Shown: positions 52,774-62,156, numbered from the stretch's first letter. The stretch is DNA of 64,000 bases from Aliihoeflea sp052435735 (GCA_052435735.1 JBQVNB010000005.1:124001-188000), one strand, 5' to 3'. The notes: generated by a model from the letters alone, not told the origin. Program-made: numbers and translations.

Positions 52774-55272
52774 TCAACCTGCGATCTTCGAGAAATCAGC
52801 AACCGCGCCTGTCGCCGCGCGGATGCGGGCGAGCAGCGCGAGGCGATTGGCGCGCACGGCCTGATCCTCGTCATTGACCAGCACCGCTTCGAAGAAGGCG
52901 TCGACCGGCGCGCGAAGCACCGACAGCGCCAGCATGGCGGCGGAAAAGTCCTGCGTTTGAATCGCTTGCGTCGCGTTCTTCTCGGCCTGGTTCACTGCTT
53001 CGAAGAGCGCGCTTTCCTCCGGCTGGCGGAAGAGCGAAGGATCGACGTGAGCGGCGATCGCGGTGCCCTTCTTTTCCTCGGCGGCAAGGATGTTTGCGGC
53101 GCGCTTGGTGCCGGCGAGGAGGTTTTTACCGTCTTCGGAATCGAGGAAGATGCCGAGGGCGGCGACGCGGGAGACGATGAGGAGGAGGTCGTCATTGGTC
53201 GACGACTGCGTGATCTCCCCCCCTGCGGGGGAGATGCCCGGCAGGGCAGAGGGGGGCAACGTCGAGCGCCCACCTTCAACGCGCGGAGAGGACTGCGGGA
53301 CAGCGCCCCCCTCTGTCGGCTGCGCCGACATCTCCCCCGCAAGGGGGGAGATTTCGCGCGTACCCCGCGACAGCACCGCGTCGATGAGATCGTGACGCGC
53401 GCCCTTGTCGCGCATGTAGACCTTCAGGCGGTCGTGGAAGAAGGAGAGAAGGTCTTTTGCCAACGCCCAAGCAAGCTCGGAAATGCTTTCTGCGAACGCC
53501 TTCGCTGCTTCAACGTCTGTCTGACGTCGTGCGAGAGTTGACGTAAACCCTTTATCCACAAGACCGCTGGCCTCCAGCGAGCGAGCCATAGAAAAGAATG
53601 TGTCTAGGCTTTTCATTTGCATGGCTGTGAAATGACGCGCTGTCAGCAGCGCTATCCAATAGAGCAAAGCGGAACGTTGACTTGACGAATCCACCGTGAG
53701 CCTTACTCCATTTTCCACCACGATCCGGATCACGCCCAGCGCCGCTCTGCGCAGCGCATAAGGGTCCTTGGAGCCCGTCGGCTTTTCGTCGATGGCCCAA
53801 AAGCCGACCAGCGTGTCGAGCTTGTCGGCCAAGGCTACGGCGATGGCGACGGGGTCGGTGGGGACGGTGTCGGAGGGGCCTTGGGGCTTGTAGTGGTCTT
53901 CGAGGGCGGCGGCGACTGACGCGTCTTCGCCCTGGAGGAGCGCATATTTGCGGCCCATGGCGCCCTGAAGTTCGGGGAATTCGCCGACGATCTCGGTCGT
54001 CAGATCGGCCTTGGCCAAGACGGCAGCGCGGGCGGCGAGGTCGGGATCGGCGCCGACGGTGGGGGCGAGTTCGCGCGCAAGCTTGGCGATGCGCGCGACG
54101 CGTTCGCCCTGCGTGCCCAGCTTGGCGTGGAAGGTGACGCCGAGATGGTCGAGCCGGGCCATGCGCTGGTCGAGCGGTTTCGTGAGGTCGAGGCCGAATT
54201 GTTCGGCCGATGCGCCGAGTTGCCTTAAATCCGGCAGGTCGGCCTGATCGGTCTTCCAGAAGTGGACGGCGTCGGAAAGGCGCGCGCGCACGACCTTGCC
54301 GTTGCCGTGGACGATCTCCTTGCCGCCATCGGTCGCTTCGATGTTGGCGGTGAGCAGGAAGCGGTTGGCGAGGCCATCTTCGGCGCCCTGCGGGCGGACG
54401 ACGAAGCATTTCTGGTTGGCGCGGATGGTGAGGCGGATGACTTCCGGCGGGATGGCGAGATAGTCTTCCTCGAATTCGCCCATCAGCACGACCGGCCATT
54501 CGACGAGGCCCGAGACCTCCTCCAGAAGCCCATCGTCCTCGACGAGTTCCAGCCCGGAGGCGAAAGCGAGGTTTTTGGCGTCGTCGAGGATGATGCGCTT
54601 GCGGCGCTCGGCGTCGAGCACGACCTTGGCGGCTTCGAGCTTGGCGACGTAATCATCGAAGCGGCGCACGGTGATCGCGTCCGGCGCGTGGAAGCGGTGG
54701 CCGTAGGTGACGTTGCCCGAACGGATGCCGTCGATCTCGAAATCGACGACGACCGGCTCCTCGGTTTCGGGGCCGAAGGTGCAGACGATGGACTGCAGCG
54801 GGCGGACCCAGCGCATGGAGCCGGGCTTGGCGGAAGCCGCGCCCCAGCGCATCGATTTCGGCCAGGGAAAGGCGCGCACGATTGCGGGCACGATCTCGGC
54901 GATGATCTCTTCCGCAGCGCGGCCGGGCTTGACCAGATGGGCGACGTAGAACGCGCCCTTCTTCGGATCGGTGTGGGTGTGGGCCTGGGCGACGTCCGAC
55001 AGGCCAGCCTTGCGCAGGAAGCCCTGGATCGCCTGTTCGGGGGCCGACACGGACGGACCCTTGATCTCCTCGCGCACGTCCTTCGACCTTGCGGTGAGGC
55101 CGCGAATGTCGAGCGTCAAACGGCGCGGCGTCCAGTATTCGGTCGCGGCCTCGTAGGTCAGGCCCGCCTCGACCAGACCGTCCGTGACCAACTTCTTCAA
55201 ATCGCCGGCCGCCTTGCGCTGCATGCGGGCAGGGATTTCCTCGGAGCGGAGTTCGAGAAGAAGATCAGGCAT
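52774..55272 (-). CDS. glyS: Glycine-tRNA ligase beta subunit, with in-frame repeat insertion
   Basis: An 832-residue beta subunit of the heterotetrameric bacterial enzyme; it binds tRNA. The usual start DLLLELRSEEIPARM and the internal RVRPLQSIV and ANQKCFVVRP stretches are conserved. Between residues ~640 and ~690 there are about 48 extra residues, starting at EISPLAGEMS and ending near SPAGGEI, that do not belong to the family; they are encoded by the palindromic repeat at 53212-53355, which preserves the frame. The normal sequence resumes with NDDLLLIVSRV. The gene is separated from glyQ by three other genes. Confidence 0.95.
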   Translation of the reverse strand: MPDLLLELRSEEIPARMQRKAAGDLKKLVTDGLVEAGLTYEAATEYWTPRRLTLDIRGLTARSKDVREEIKGPSVSAPEQAIQGFLRKAGLSDVAQAHTHTDPKKGAFYVAHLVKPGRAAEEIIAEIVPAIVRAFPWPKSMRWGAASAKPGSMRWVRPLQSIVCTFGPETEEPVVVDFEIDGIRSGNVTYGHRFHAPDAITVRRFDDYVAKLEAAKVVLDAERRKRIILDDAKNLAFASGLELVEDDGLLEEVSGLVEWPVVLMGEFEEDYLAIPPEVIRLTIRANQKCFVVRPQGAEDGLANRFLLTANIEATDGGKEIVHGNGKVVRARLSDAVHFWKTDQADLPDLRQLGASAEQFGLDLTKPLDQRMARLDHLGVTFHAKLGTQGERVARIAKLARELAPTVGADPDLAARAAVLAKADLTTEIVGEFPELQGAMGRKYALLQGEDASVAAALEDHYKPQGPSDTVPTDPVAIAVALADKLDTLVGFWAIDEKPTGSKDPYALRRAALGVIRIVVENGVRLTVDSSSQRSALLYWIALLTARHFTAMQMKSLDTFFSMARSLEASGLVDKGFTSTLARRQTDVEAAKAFAESISELAWALAKDLLSFFHDRLKVYMRDKGARHDLIDAVLSRGTREISPLAGEMSAQPTEGGAVPQSSPRVEGGRSTLPPSALPGISPAGGEITQSSTNDDLLLIVSRVAALGIFLDSEDGKNLLAGTKRAANILAAEEKKGTAIAAHVDPSLFRQPEESALFEAVNQAEKNATQAIQTQDFSAAMLALSVLRAPVDAFFEAVLVNDEDQAVRANRLALLARIRAATGAVADFSKIAG
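53212..53355. repeat. Palindromic repeat element inserted in glyS
   Basis: Two inverted units, 53212-53260 and 53303-53355, each with a CTCCCCCC/GGGGGGAG-type hairpin followed by GCAGGGCAGAGGGGGGC or its inverse. Its total length of about 144 bases is a multiple of three. The units resemble the element between gbcA and gbcB (44409-44522), including the shared CAACGTCGAGC flank. It therefore is a palindromic mobile unit that has been incorporated in a coding sequence. Confidence 0.85.
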
Positions 55273-55353
55273 AATCGGTCACACTGTTGAGAAAGGCGAA
55301 TTATCACGCGGCTCTACCAAGCTTGCCGCGATTTGTCATGCGGGACAGGGAAA

Positions 55354-57285
55354 TTACCAGCCGCCGCCGCCGCCCCCGCCGCCACCGCCGCCGGAAAAGC
55401 CGCCGCCACCTCCCCCGCCACCGAAGCCGGACGACGAACTGGAGGGTGCCGGCAACGAGGCGGTGAAGCTGTCGGAGAGCGAGCCGGCAAGGCCGCCCAT
55501 GGTCGAGCCGATGGAGCCGCCGTCGAAACCGCGACCGTGATACCAGGACGGCGCGAGATAGCCGGCGGCGGCGCCGGTCGCGGCGGCCGTCGCCAGCCAC
55601 GTATCGAAGGCGCGCGACCACGGCTTTTCGACGCCGAGCGCGACGGCATAGGGAAGCAGCGTTTCGAAATGGCGCGGCGACATCTGCGGCGCGCCCTGCA
55701 TGTTCATCCGCTCTTTCTCGGCGACCGTCAGATATTGCCTGAGGCCGGCGATTTCATCCATCGACTTGCGGCCGAGCGGGGTCGGCGCGCCCATCAGGAA
55801 GAGGAAGATGACGTTGACCATGACGATGCCGAGGATGGCCGCGATCGGCATGACGTCGCCAGGATCGAGGATGACCGACAGGATCGTGGTGCTGAGGCCG
55901 GAAAAGACGACGAAGCCGGCAAAGCCCATCATGACGACCGCCATCAGACGCCCGCCGAGCGAGGTGGCGCTGCGCAGGCGGCGGCCGAAATTGACGGCGA
56001 AGACGGAAAGCACGATGGCCGGGATGGCGCCGGCGAACATCAGGCCGAGAAGACCCTCGCTGAGCCCGCCGAAGGCGATGAAGGCGACGAGCGTCAGGAC
56101 CGAAAGCGCAATTCCGGCAAAGACATAGGCACGGTTGTGACGGTAGAAGCGGTTGCGATGTTCCTTTTCCATCGCGGAGCGGAAGGAAGAGCCGACGGCG
56201 ATGACGCGCGTGCCGTTCGCCTTGTCGACGGTGAGCGTGTCGCCCTCCTGCGGCAGGTGACCGAGGATCGCCGCTTCGCCGACCGGAAGGTTCGCGGCGG
56301 GCTTTGCGGTGCGGCGGATGGTGAGGTCGCCGTCGAGGTCGTCGAGCTCGACATGGCCCTTGACCGCGAGGTTGATCGTCGCGGCGGAGAGCGCGTCCCA
56401 GCCCTGCCCGCGAAAGCCGCGTTTGTCGATGTAGTTGGTCAGCGCCGGCGAGATGCCCTGCGGCGGCTCCCAGCGCGGCACAAGGACCCCAGCCGGCGGA
56501 TCGCGGCCGACGCGCGTCCAGGCCCAGAGGTAGTAGGCGAGGACCACGGCGAGGCCGATCGCGCCGATGAGAAGCGCGCGGTTGTCGCGCAGCCACCATT
56601 CGCGCTCCTGCGCGGCGGTGGGCGGCGCAATGGAGCCCTTTGGCATGGCGATGGCGACGGTCAGGCCTTCGCGCGGGGCCAAGGTCTGATCTGCCTCGAC
56701 GACGATGCGGTTGCCGTCATCGAGCGTTTGTGCGGAGGCGTCCTGTGCCGTCGAGCCGAATGCGCCGGTGTAGAAGGTGACATCGTCGGCCGAGACGCCT
56801 TGCGGCAGGCGGATGTCGGCGACGGCGGCGCGGATCGGGAAATCCCAGCCATTGCCGGTGACGTTCCAGTAGAATTCGTCATGGTTGTCGAAGAAGCGGA
56901 TCTGGCGGCTGGTCTCGTAGGTGATCTCGTAGGTGTGGAGGCCGGGGGCGAGGAGCGTGTCGGCATCGCCGATGCGGATGCGCACGATGCCAGAGCCGCG
57001 CTCGGTGGCGTAGGGCTCGGCGTCGCCGTCGCGGGTGACGGAGAGGATGTCGAAATCGACCTCGCGCTCGTTGCCGTCCGCATCCTCGAAACGGAGCGGG
57101 AAGTCGCGGAAGATGCCGCGGCGGATCTGGTTGCCTTCTGCGTTGACCGTGATCGTCTCGGTGACTTCGATCGTGCCGTCGGCGGCGAGGTCGATGTCGG
57201 CGCGGAAGGTGGTGATTTCTTCTTGCGCCAGCGCGCCGGAGGCGAGCGCCAGCAGGACGAGGAGCGAGGCGAGGATGCGCGTCAT
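55354..57285 (-). CDS. DUF2207-family membrane protein with Gly-rich tail
   Basis: A 643-residue protein with a signal peptide (ILASLLVLLALASGALA), an extracytoplasmic DUF2207 beta domain (VTETITVNAEGNQIRRGIFRDFP), membrane segments near 230, 395, 420 and 475, and a C-terminal run of Gly (GGGGGGGFSGGGG, about 615-643). Such proteins are regularly found next to LemA genes, as here (8 bases). The function is unknown; a role in envelope or signalling is speculative. Confidence 0.9.
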   Translation of the reverse strand: MTRILASLLVLLALASGALAQEEITTFRADIDLAADGTIEVTETITVNAEGNQIRRGIFRDFPLRFEDADGNEREVDFDILSVTRDGDAEPYATERGSGIVRIRIGDADTLLAPGLHTYEITYETSRQIRFFDNHDEFYWNVTGNGWDFPIRAAVADIRLPQGVSADDVTFYTGAFGSTAQDASAQTLDDGNRIVVEADQTLAPREGLTVAIAMPKGSIAPPTAAQEREWWLRDNRALLIGAIGLAVVLAYYLWAWTRVGRDPPAGVLVPRWEPPQGISPALTNYIDKRGFRGQGWDALSAATINLAVKGHVELDDLDGDLTIRRTAKPAANLPVGEAAILGHLPQEGDTLTVDKANGTRVIAVGSSFRSAMEKEHRNRFYRHNRAYVFAGIALSVLTLVAFIAFGGLSEGLLGLMFAGAIPAIVLSVFAVNFGRRLRSATSLGGRLMAVVMMGFAGFVVFSGLSTTILSVILDPGDVMPIAAILGIVMVNVIFLFLMGAPTPLGRKSMDEIAGLRQYLTVAEKERMNMQGAPQMSPRHFETLLPYAVALGVEKPWSRAFDTWLATAAATGAAAGYLAPSWYHGRGFDGGSIGSTMGGLAGSLSDSFTASLPAPSSSSSGFGGGGGGGGFSGGGGGGGGGGGW

Positions 57286-57293
57286 GCGAGGGC

Positions 57294-57863
57294 TCAGGAG
57301 AAGGAGACCTTGGGGACGACGCGATCTTCAGGGTTCTCGATCTCGAAATATTCGGCCCTTTCGAAGCCGAAGGCGCCGGCGACGAGGTTGGAGGGGAAGC
57401 TCTCGACCTTGATGTTTAGGTCGCGGGCGGCGCCGTTGTAGTAGCGGCGGGACATCTGGATTTCGCCTTCGAGCGTTTCCAGCGTCGTCTGGAGTTGCAT
57501 GAAGTTCTGGTTGGCCTTCAGGTCCGGATAGGCCTCGGCGACGGCGAGCAGGCGGCCGAGCGCCTGGGAGAGCATGCCTTCGACCTGGGCGCGCCCGGCA
57601 ACGTCGCCGGCGGGAAGGCTCTGGGCACGGGCGCGCAGTTCGGTCACTTCCTCGAAGGTGCCGCGCTCGTGGGCGGCGTAGCCCTTCACGGTTTCGATCA
57701 GGTTCGGGATCAGGTCCGCGCGGCGTTTCAACTGGACGTCGATGCCGCTCCACGCCTCGCGCACGAGCTGGCGGGCGCGCACGAGGCCGTTATAGGTGAC
57801 GATCGCGTAGCCTGCGACCAACACCAGAAGAATGAGAAGTATCGTGCCGATGCCGAAATCCAT
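57294..57863 (-). CDS. lemA: LemA-family protein
   Basis: A 189-residue protein with an N-terminal membrane anchor (TILLILLVLVAGYAIVTYN) and the LemA helical core (LVRARQLVREAWSGIDVQLK, RRADLIPNLIETVKGYAAHE, ANQNFMQLQTTLETLEGEI, SRRYYNGAARDLN). Function poorly known; pairing with DUF2207 is common. The DUF2207 gene begins 8 bases after its stop. Confidence 0.93.
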   Translation of the reverse strand: MDFGIGTILLILLVLVAGYAIVTYNGLVRARQLVREAWSGIDVQLKRRADLIPNLIETVKGYAAHERGTFEEVTELRARAQSLPAGDVAGRAQVEGMLSQALGRLLAVAEAYPDLKANQNFMQLQTTLETLEGEIQMSRRYYNGAARDLNIKVESFPSNLVAGAFGFERAEYFEIENPEDRVVPKVSFS

Positions 57864-57929
57864 GCTGCGCGTCCCCGTTGGCGAGGGGCGCAGGCTAGAT
57901 CATCGGCAAGGGCTTGGAAAGCGGCGCTC

Positions 57930-58526
57930 TCAGCCCGCCAGATCGTCCGTGGTGCAGACGATGGCGAAGCGGTCGGCGAGCATGGCGAGTTCGGCGCGGT
58001 GGAGGTCGTCCGCCGTCAGCACCTCGCCTTCGGCGCCGGGAACCGGCAGGTCGCGGGTGGCGGAGGCGTCGGAGACGACGACTGTCTGGAAGCCGAGGTC
58101 GAGCGCCGCGCGGGCCGTCGACGAGACGCACATATGCGTCATGAAGCCGGCGAGGACGAGGCGCTTGCGGCCCGTCGCGTCGAGCACGTCCTTCAGATTG
58201 GTGCCGGCGAAGGCGTTGGGCAGGCCCTTTTCGACGACCGTTTCGCCATCATTCGCCGCCGCCTGATCGGCGAGAGCGAAGGAAGTCGTCGCGGGATCGA
58301 ACAGACCGCCGGCCTTGCCCTTGTGCTGGACGTGGATCACCGGCGCACCGGCCGCGCGGGCCTTGTCCAGGAGGCGGGCGATGTTCGACAGCGCGGGCGC
58401 CGCGCCCGGCAAAGGCAGCTTGCCGTCGACATATTCGCGCTGCGCGTCGATGACGACGAGCGCAGTTTCGGACAGAGCGGGCGGCGTTAGGTTGGCGCCG
58501 GCGAGTTCGAGCAGGGTCTTTGCCAT
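57930..58526 (-). CDS. Isochorismatase-family cysteine hydrolase
   Basis: A 198-residue protein with the family core: Asp in VVIDAQREYV, Lys in HVQHKGK, and the nucleophile Cys in GFMTHMCVSSTARAALDLG. It hydrolyses an amide or vinyl ether; nicotinamidase is one related activity. The substrate cannot be given. The ATG at 58526 starts one base after the glyQ stop, so it is coupled to glyQ. Confidence 0.88.
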   Translation of the reverse strand: MAKTLLELAGANLTPPALSETALVVIDAQREYVDGKLPLPGAAPALSNIARLLDKARAAGAPVIHVQHKGKAGGLFDPATTSFALADQAAANDGETVVEKGLPNAFAGTNLKDVLDATGRKRLVLAGFMTHMCVSSTARAALDLGFQTVVVSDASATRDLPVPGAEGEVLTADDLHRAELAMLADRFAIVCTTDDLAG

Positions 58527-58527
58527 C

Positions 58528-59478
58528 TTATGCAATTTCCAGTTTGAGATTGGCGCCGCCGGCGTCGGTCAGGAGAAACGCCTCGCCGCAGGCCTTAGCC
58601 AGATTGCGCACGCGCAGGATATAGCTCTGGCGCTCGGTGACCGAAATCACGCCGCGCGCATCGAGAAGGTTGAAGACGTGGGAGGCCTTGATGGCCTGAT
58701 CGTAGGCCGGCAGGACCATCTTGTGGAGGGTCGTATCGTCGCCTGCCTTCGGTGCGCCGGCTTCGAGCAGAGCCCGGCATTCGCCTTCCGCATCCTCGAA
58801 ATGCTTGAACAGCATCGCGGTGTTGGCGTGCTCGAAGTTGTGGCGTGAATATTCCTGCTCGGCCTGCAGGAAGACGTCGCCATAGGTGACCTTCTCCGCG
58901 CCCTCGCGGCCGTTGAAATTAAGGTCGTAGACGTTGTCGACGCCCTGCACGTACATGGCGAGGCGTTCGAGGCCGTAGGTCAGTTCGCCGGAGACGGGCG
59001 CGCATTCGATGCCGCAAACCTGCTGGAAATAGGTGAACTGCGAGACTTCCATGCCGTCGCACCAGCATTCCCAGCCGAGGCCCCAGGCGCCAAGCGTCGG
59101 GCTTTCCCAATCGTCCTCGACGAAGCGGATGTCGTGGACGAGCGGGTCGAGGCCGATGGCCTTCAGCGAGCCGAGATAGAGCTCCTGCAGGTTCGACGGG
59201 TTCGGCTTCAGGATCACCTGATACTGGTAATAATGCTGCAGCCGGTTCGGGTTTTCGCCGTAGCGCCCGTCCTTCGGCCGGCGCGAGGGCTGGACATAGG
59301 CCGCGTTCCACGGCTTCGGACCCAGCGAGCGCAGCGTGGTGGCCGGGTGGAAGGTGCCCGCGCCGACCTCCATGTCGTAGGGCTGCAGCACGACGCAGCC
59401 ATACTCGGCCCAGTAATTGTGCAAAGCCAGGATGAGCCCCTGGAAGGAGCGCGAGGGGTGCATGTGGGGGGCGGTCAT
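58528..59478 (-). CDS. glyQ: Glycine-tRNA ligase alpha subunit
   Basis: A 316-residue catalytic subunit. Conserved blocks are SFQGLILALHNYWAEYGCV, MEVGAGTFHPATTLR, ENPNRLQHYYQYQVI and GWECWCDGMEVSQFTYFQQ. It activates glycine; the beta subunit is glyS. The ATG at 59478 has GAAGAG upstream and is preferred to the later one at 59463, which has no ribosome site. Confidence 0.98.
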   Translation of the reverse strand: MTAPHMHPSRSFQGLILALHNYWAEYGCVVLQPYDMEVGAGTFHPATTLRSLGPKPWNAAYVQPSRRPKDGRYGENPNRLQHYYQYQVILKPNPSNLQELYLGSLKAIGLDPLVHDIRFVEDDWESPTLGAWGLGWECWCDGMEVSQFTYFQQVCGIECAPVSGELTYGLERLAMYVQGVDNVYDLNFNGREGAEKVTYGDVFLQAEQEYSRHNFEHANTAMLFKHFEDAEGECRALLEAGAPKAGDDTTLHKMVLPAYDQAIKASHVFNLLDARGVISVTERQSYILRVRNLAKACGEAFLLTDAGGANLKLEIA

Positions 59479-59613
59479 GAAACTCTTCGTATTCGCCAGC
59501 GTGATTGCGGTGAGGTCTACAGCATCGAGGCGGCGCACGTCCAGTTGATCGCGACGGCGCTTGCAAGTTGAGCCGACCGCGCCAATTCTGGCGGGACAGA
59601 CAGGAGGAATCCA

Positions 59614-59901
59614 ATGAAAACGACATTTCTCGCGACCCTTGCGGCCGGAATCCTGATCGGTAGCGCAGCGCTGGCTCAGAACTTTCCGTCGGGCGGCACC
59701 GATGGCTACCAGAACGATCCGGTCACCGGTTATCTATGCGTGACGCCAGCTTGCGACGTGGTGCGCCTGCCCGAGACGAATTGCGTTTGCTCGAAGACGA
59801 ATCCGGCGGCGCGCAATCTTTCCGAGACACGGCTTCAGTGCTCGATCCGCGAAAATGGGCAGTGGGTGCAGTGCCCGGTTCCGCCGCGGTATGGTGGGTA
59901 G
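59614..59901 (+). CDS. Small secreted Cys-containing hypothetical protein
   Basis: A 95-residue protein with signal peptide FLATLAAGILIGSAALA and a mature part with six Cys (TGYLCVTPACDVV, NCVCSKT, LQCSI, VQCPVPPRYGG). A strong GGAGG site precedes the ATG. The Cys pattern suggests disulfide bonding in the periplasm. No family recognised. It is followed by a long inverted repeat. Confidence 0.7.
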   Translation: MKTTFLATLAAGILIGSAALAQNFPSGGTDGYQNDPVTGYLCVTPACDVVRLPETNCVCSKTNPAARNLSETRLQCSIRENGQWVQCPVPPRYGG

Positions 59902-59963
59902 GCTCGGCGCGAGGTTGGAGCTGGCGCGAGTTCGGAGCCGCCGAGTGGGCGGAGAGCGTATCG

Positions 59964-60107
59964 CATGGATTCCTGTGACGAGCACAGGAATGACGGCATC
60001 AAGGGATTCTACAATCTCGGACGTCGACGGTTGGTTGAAACGTCAAGTTTAAAATTGCCAGCGCAAATTCAAGCACGTCATTCCTGTGCTCGTCACAGGA
60101 ATCCATG
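59964..60107. repeat. Perfect inverted repeat (two 32-base arms)
   Basis: The arms 59964-59995 and 60076-60107 are perfect reverse complements (32 of 32). Each is itself near-palindromic, with core TTCCTGTG..CACAGGAA. The 80-base spacer is AT-richer than the flanks. It lies between convergent genes and may act as a terminator; the arm sequence is characteristic of a repeat family widespread in Hyphomicrobiales. Confidence 0.9.
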
Positions 60108-60152
60108 CCTCGAATCATCAACCCCACTGCGTTTCCGACCCAAGCGCCACCT

Positions 60153-62156
60153 TCAATTCTGCGGAAGCATCAACGTCTGGCCGGGCCGGAGCAGGTTGGG
60201 GTTGCCGCGTAGGTCCGGGTTCAGGTCGAGGATTTCGCCGTAGCGGTTGCCGTCGCCGAGGCGTTCGCGGGCGATGTCCCAGAGCGACTGGCCGGGGCCG
60301 ACGGCATGGGTGACCTCGTTGGGAGCCGGCGCGACGGGGGCGGTGGTCGCGACCTGCTCGGCGGGTGCTTCGGGCTCGGCCGGGGCTTCGGGTTCGGGCG
60401 CGAGGCTGGCGAAGTCCTGCTCTTCTTCCGGCTCGGCGGCGGCTTCGACGAGCCCTTCGCGCAGCTTGCGATTGATGTCCTCGAGCAGGTCTTCCTCAGG
60501 CTCCAGGTCGCGTGCGTGGCTCCATTGGAACGTCGCTTCGAGGCGACGTCCGACCTGCCAGTAGGCGTCACCCAGATGGTCATTCAGGATCGCGTCGCTC
60601 GGCATCAGGCTGACCGCGCGCTCGAGTTCCGTCACCGCCTCTTCGTAGCGGCCGAGACGGTAATAGGCCCAGCCGAGAGAATCGACGATGTGGCCGTCAC
60701 TCGGGCGAAGGTCGACAGCCTTTTGGATGAGGGCGAGCCCCTCCTCCAGGTTCATGTTCATGTCGACCCAGGAATAGCCGAGATAGTTCAGCACTTGCGG
60801 ATGGTCGGGGTAGAGTTCGAGCGCCTGGTTGAAGTTCGGCTCCGCCTTGTCCCACTGCTTGATGCGCTCATAGGCGATGCCGCGCTGGTAATAGAGGTTC
60901 CAATCGGCCTCCTCGGGTGTATCGATGCGGGCGACCGCACGGTCATAGACTTCGGCGGCTTCCGCGAATTTCTGCTGCGAGGCGTAAACGCCGCCAAGCG
61001 CAAGATAGGCGCGGCGGTCGTCGGGCGCCGCCTCCAGAAGCGGTTCCAGATGTTCGACCGCCTCGTCATGCCGGTCGAGATCCGCGAGGTTCAGGCCCAC
61101 CTGCAATTCTGAGATCTGCCGGATCGGCGAATCCTGCGCGATACGACCGTAAATTTCGATCGCCTCCTCGGAATTGCGCTGCATTTCGGCGATGCCACCG
61201 AGTTGGAGGAGAACCGCGTCGCTCGAGGGCTGAAGCGCCAGCGCATAGTGCAAATAAAGGCGCACGAATGCCTCGCCGCCGCCGCGGTTGAGCGCGGTCG
61301 ACAGGTTGAGCAGGATTTCGGCTGCGCCAGCTTCGGTGCCGGCGACCAGCGGAGCGATTTCCTCGCCGGCCTCGATCTCTTCCCGCAAGGCGACGACCGT
61401 CACCCGGTCGGGCGCGAGTTCGTCGGCCTTAGCAAGGATGTTCAGCGCGGTGTCGTCGTCGCCGTTCGCGGCACGGAAGCGGGCGTAGGCCTCGTGGGCG
61501 CGCAGGAACACTTCGGGCGCAGCGCCGCCTGCCTCGAGGCTGATCGTGGTCGCGGAAAAGGCCTGCTCGGCCACGTCGTCGCGACCGGCCTCGGCAGCGA
61601 TCAACGCGCGGTGATAGTTCACGAAAAGCGCATACCAGGGCGGGCCTTCGACGCCGTCGAGCCGGGCCAGCGCCGCATCGACATCGCCCGAGCCCGCTTC
61701 GACCCAGGCGCGCATGATCGAGGTGATCAGCCGGTCGAGATCGGATTCCTGCGCGAACTCGAGCAGTTCAAGGGCGTCGTCGGGCCGGTCCGTACGGATC
61801 GCATCGACGGCCAGCGCGAGTTTCGAGAAGCGTTCGATCTCCGGGGTATCGCGCAGATCTTCGGCAAGCGTCAGCGCGTCCTCGAAATCGCCGCGCGAAA
61901 TCAGGAGCACCATGAGGCTTTGCTGGATCGCCTCGTCGGTCGGATTGAAGGCCAGCGCGCGCTGATAATAGGCGATCGCGCGGTTCACGTCATTGTCGAC
62001 CTCGGCCGCACGCGCGGCGAGGTAGGCTCCGGCAAAGGAATTGACGCTGATTCGGTCCTGCCCGGCGGCGCCGTCCTGCGCGAATGCAGGGATCGCAGTC
62101 GTCAGCCCGAATGCAAGTGCAAGGGCTGCAAGGACTTTATCGGTGGAGCGCGGCAT
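60153..62156 (-). CDS. TPR-repeat protein with C-terminal LysM domain
   Basis: A 667-residue exported protein: signal peptide (VLAALALAFGLTTAIPAFA), many TPR motifs (for example AIAYYQRALAFNPTDEAIQQ near 60-80, and NFNQALELYPDHPQVLNYLG near 440), an Ala/Glu/Pro-rich linker, and a LysM domain at the end (AVGPGQSLWDIARERLGDGN near 615-640, PNLLRPGQTLMLP). LysM binds peptidoglycan, so the protein may anchor TPR interactions at the cell wall. The TPR part is a common alphaproteobacterial protein; the LysM fusion is less usual. Confidence 0.9.
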   Translation of the reverse strand: MPRSTDKVLAALALAFGLTTAIPAFAQDGAAGQDRISVNSFAGAYLAARAAEVDNDVNRAIAYYQRALAFNPTDEAIQQSLMVLLISRGDFEDALTLAEDLRDTPEIERFSKLALAVDAIRTDRPDDALELLEFAQESDLDRLITSIMRAWVEAGSGDVDAALARLDGVEGPPWYALFVNYHRALIAAEAGRDDVAEQAFSATTISLEAGGAAPEVFLRAHEAYARFRAANGDDDTALNILAKADELAPDRVTVVALREEIEAGEEIAPLVAGTEAGAAEILLNLSTALNRGGGEAFVRLYLHYALALQPSSDAVLLQLGGIAEMQRNSEEAIEIYGRIAQDSPIRQISELQVGLNLADLDRHDEAVEHLEPLLEAAPDDRRAYLALGGVYASQQKFAEAAEVYDRAVARIDTPEEADWNLYYQRGIAYERIKQWDKAEPNFNQALELYPDHPQVLNYLGYSWVDMNMNLEEGLALIQKAVDLRPSDGHIVDSLGWAYYRLGRYEEAVTELERAVSLMPSDAILNDHLGDAYWQVGRRLEATFQWSHARDLEPEEDLLEDINRKLREGLVEAAAEPEEEQDFASLAPEPEAPAEPEAPAEQVATTAPVAPAPNEVTHAVGPGQSLWDIARERLGDGNRYGEILDLNPDLRGNPNLLRPGQTLMLPQN

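Noticed and set aside
52957..53541. Plus-strand frame opposite glyS containing the repeat
   Set aside because: Its sequence is explained by glyS on the other strand and the palindromic unit; no ribosome site or family match.
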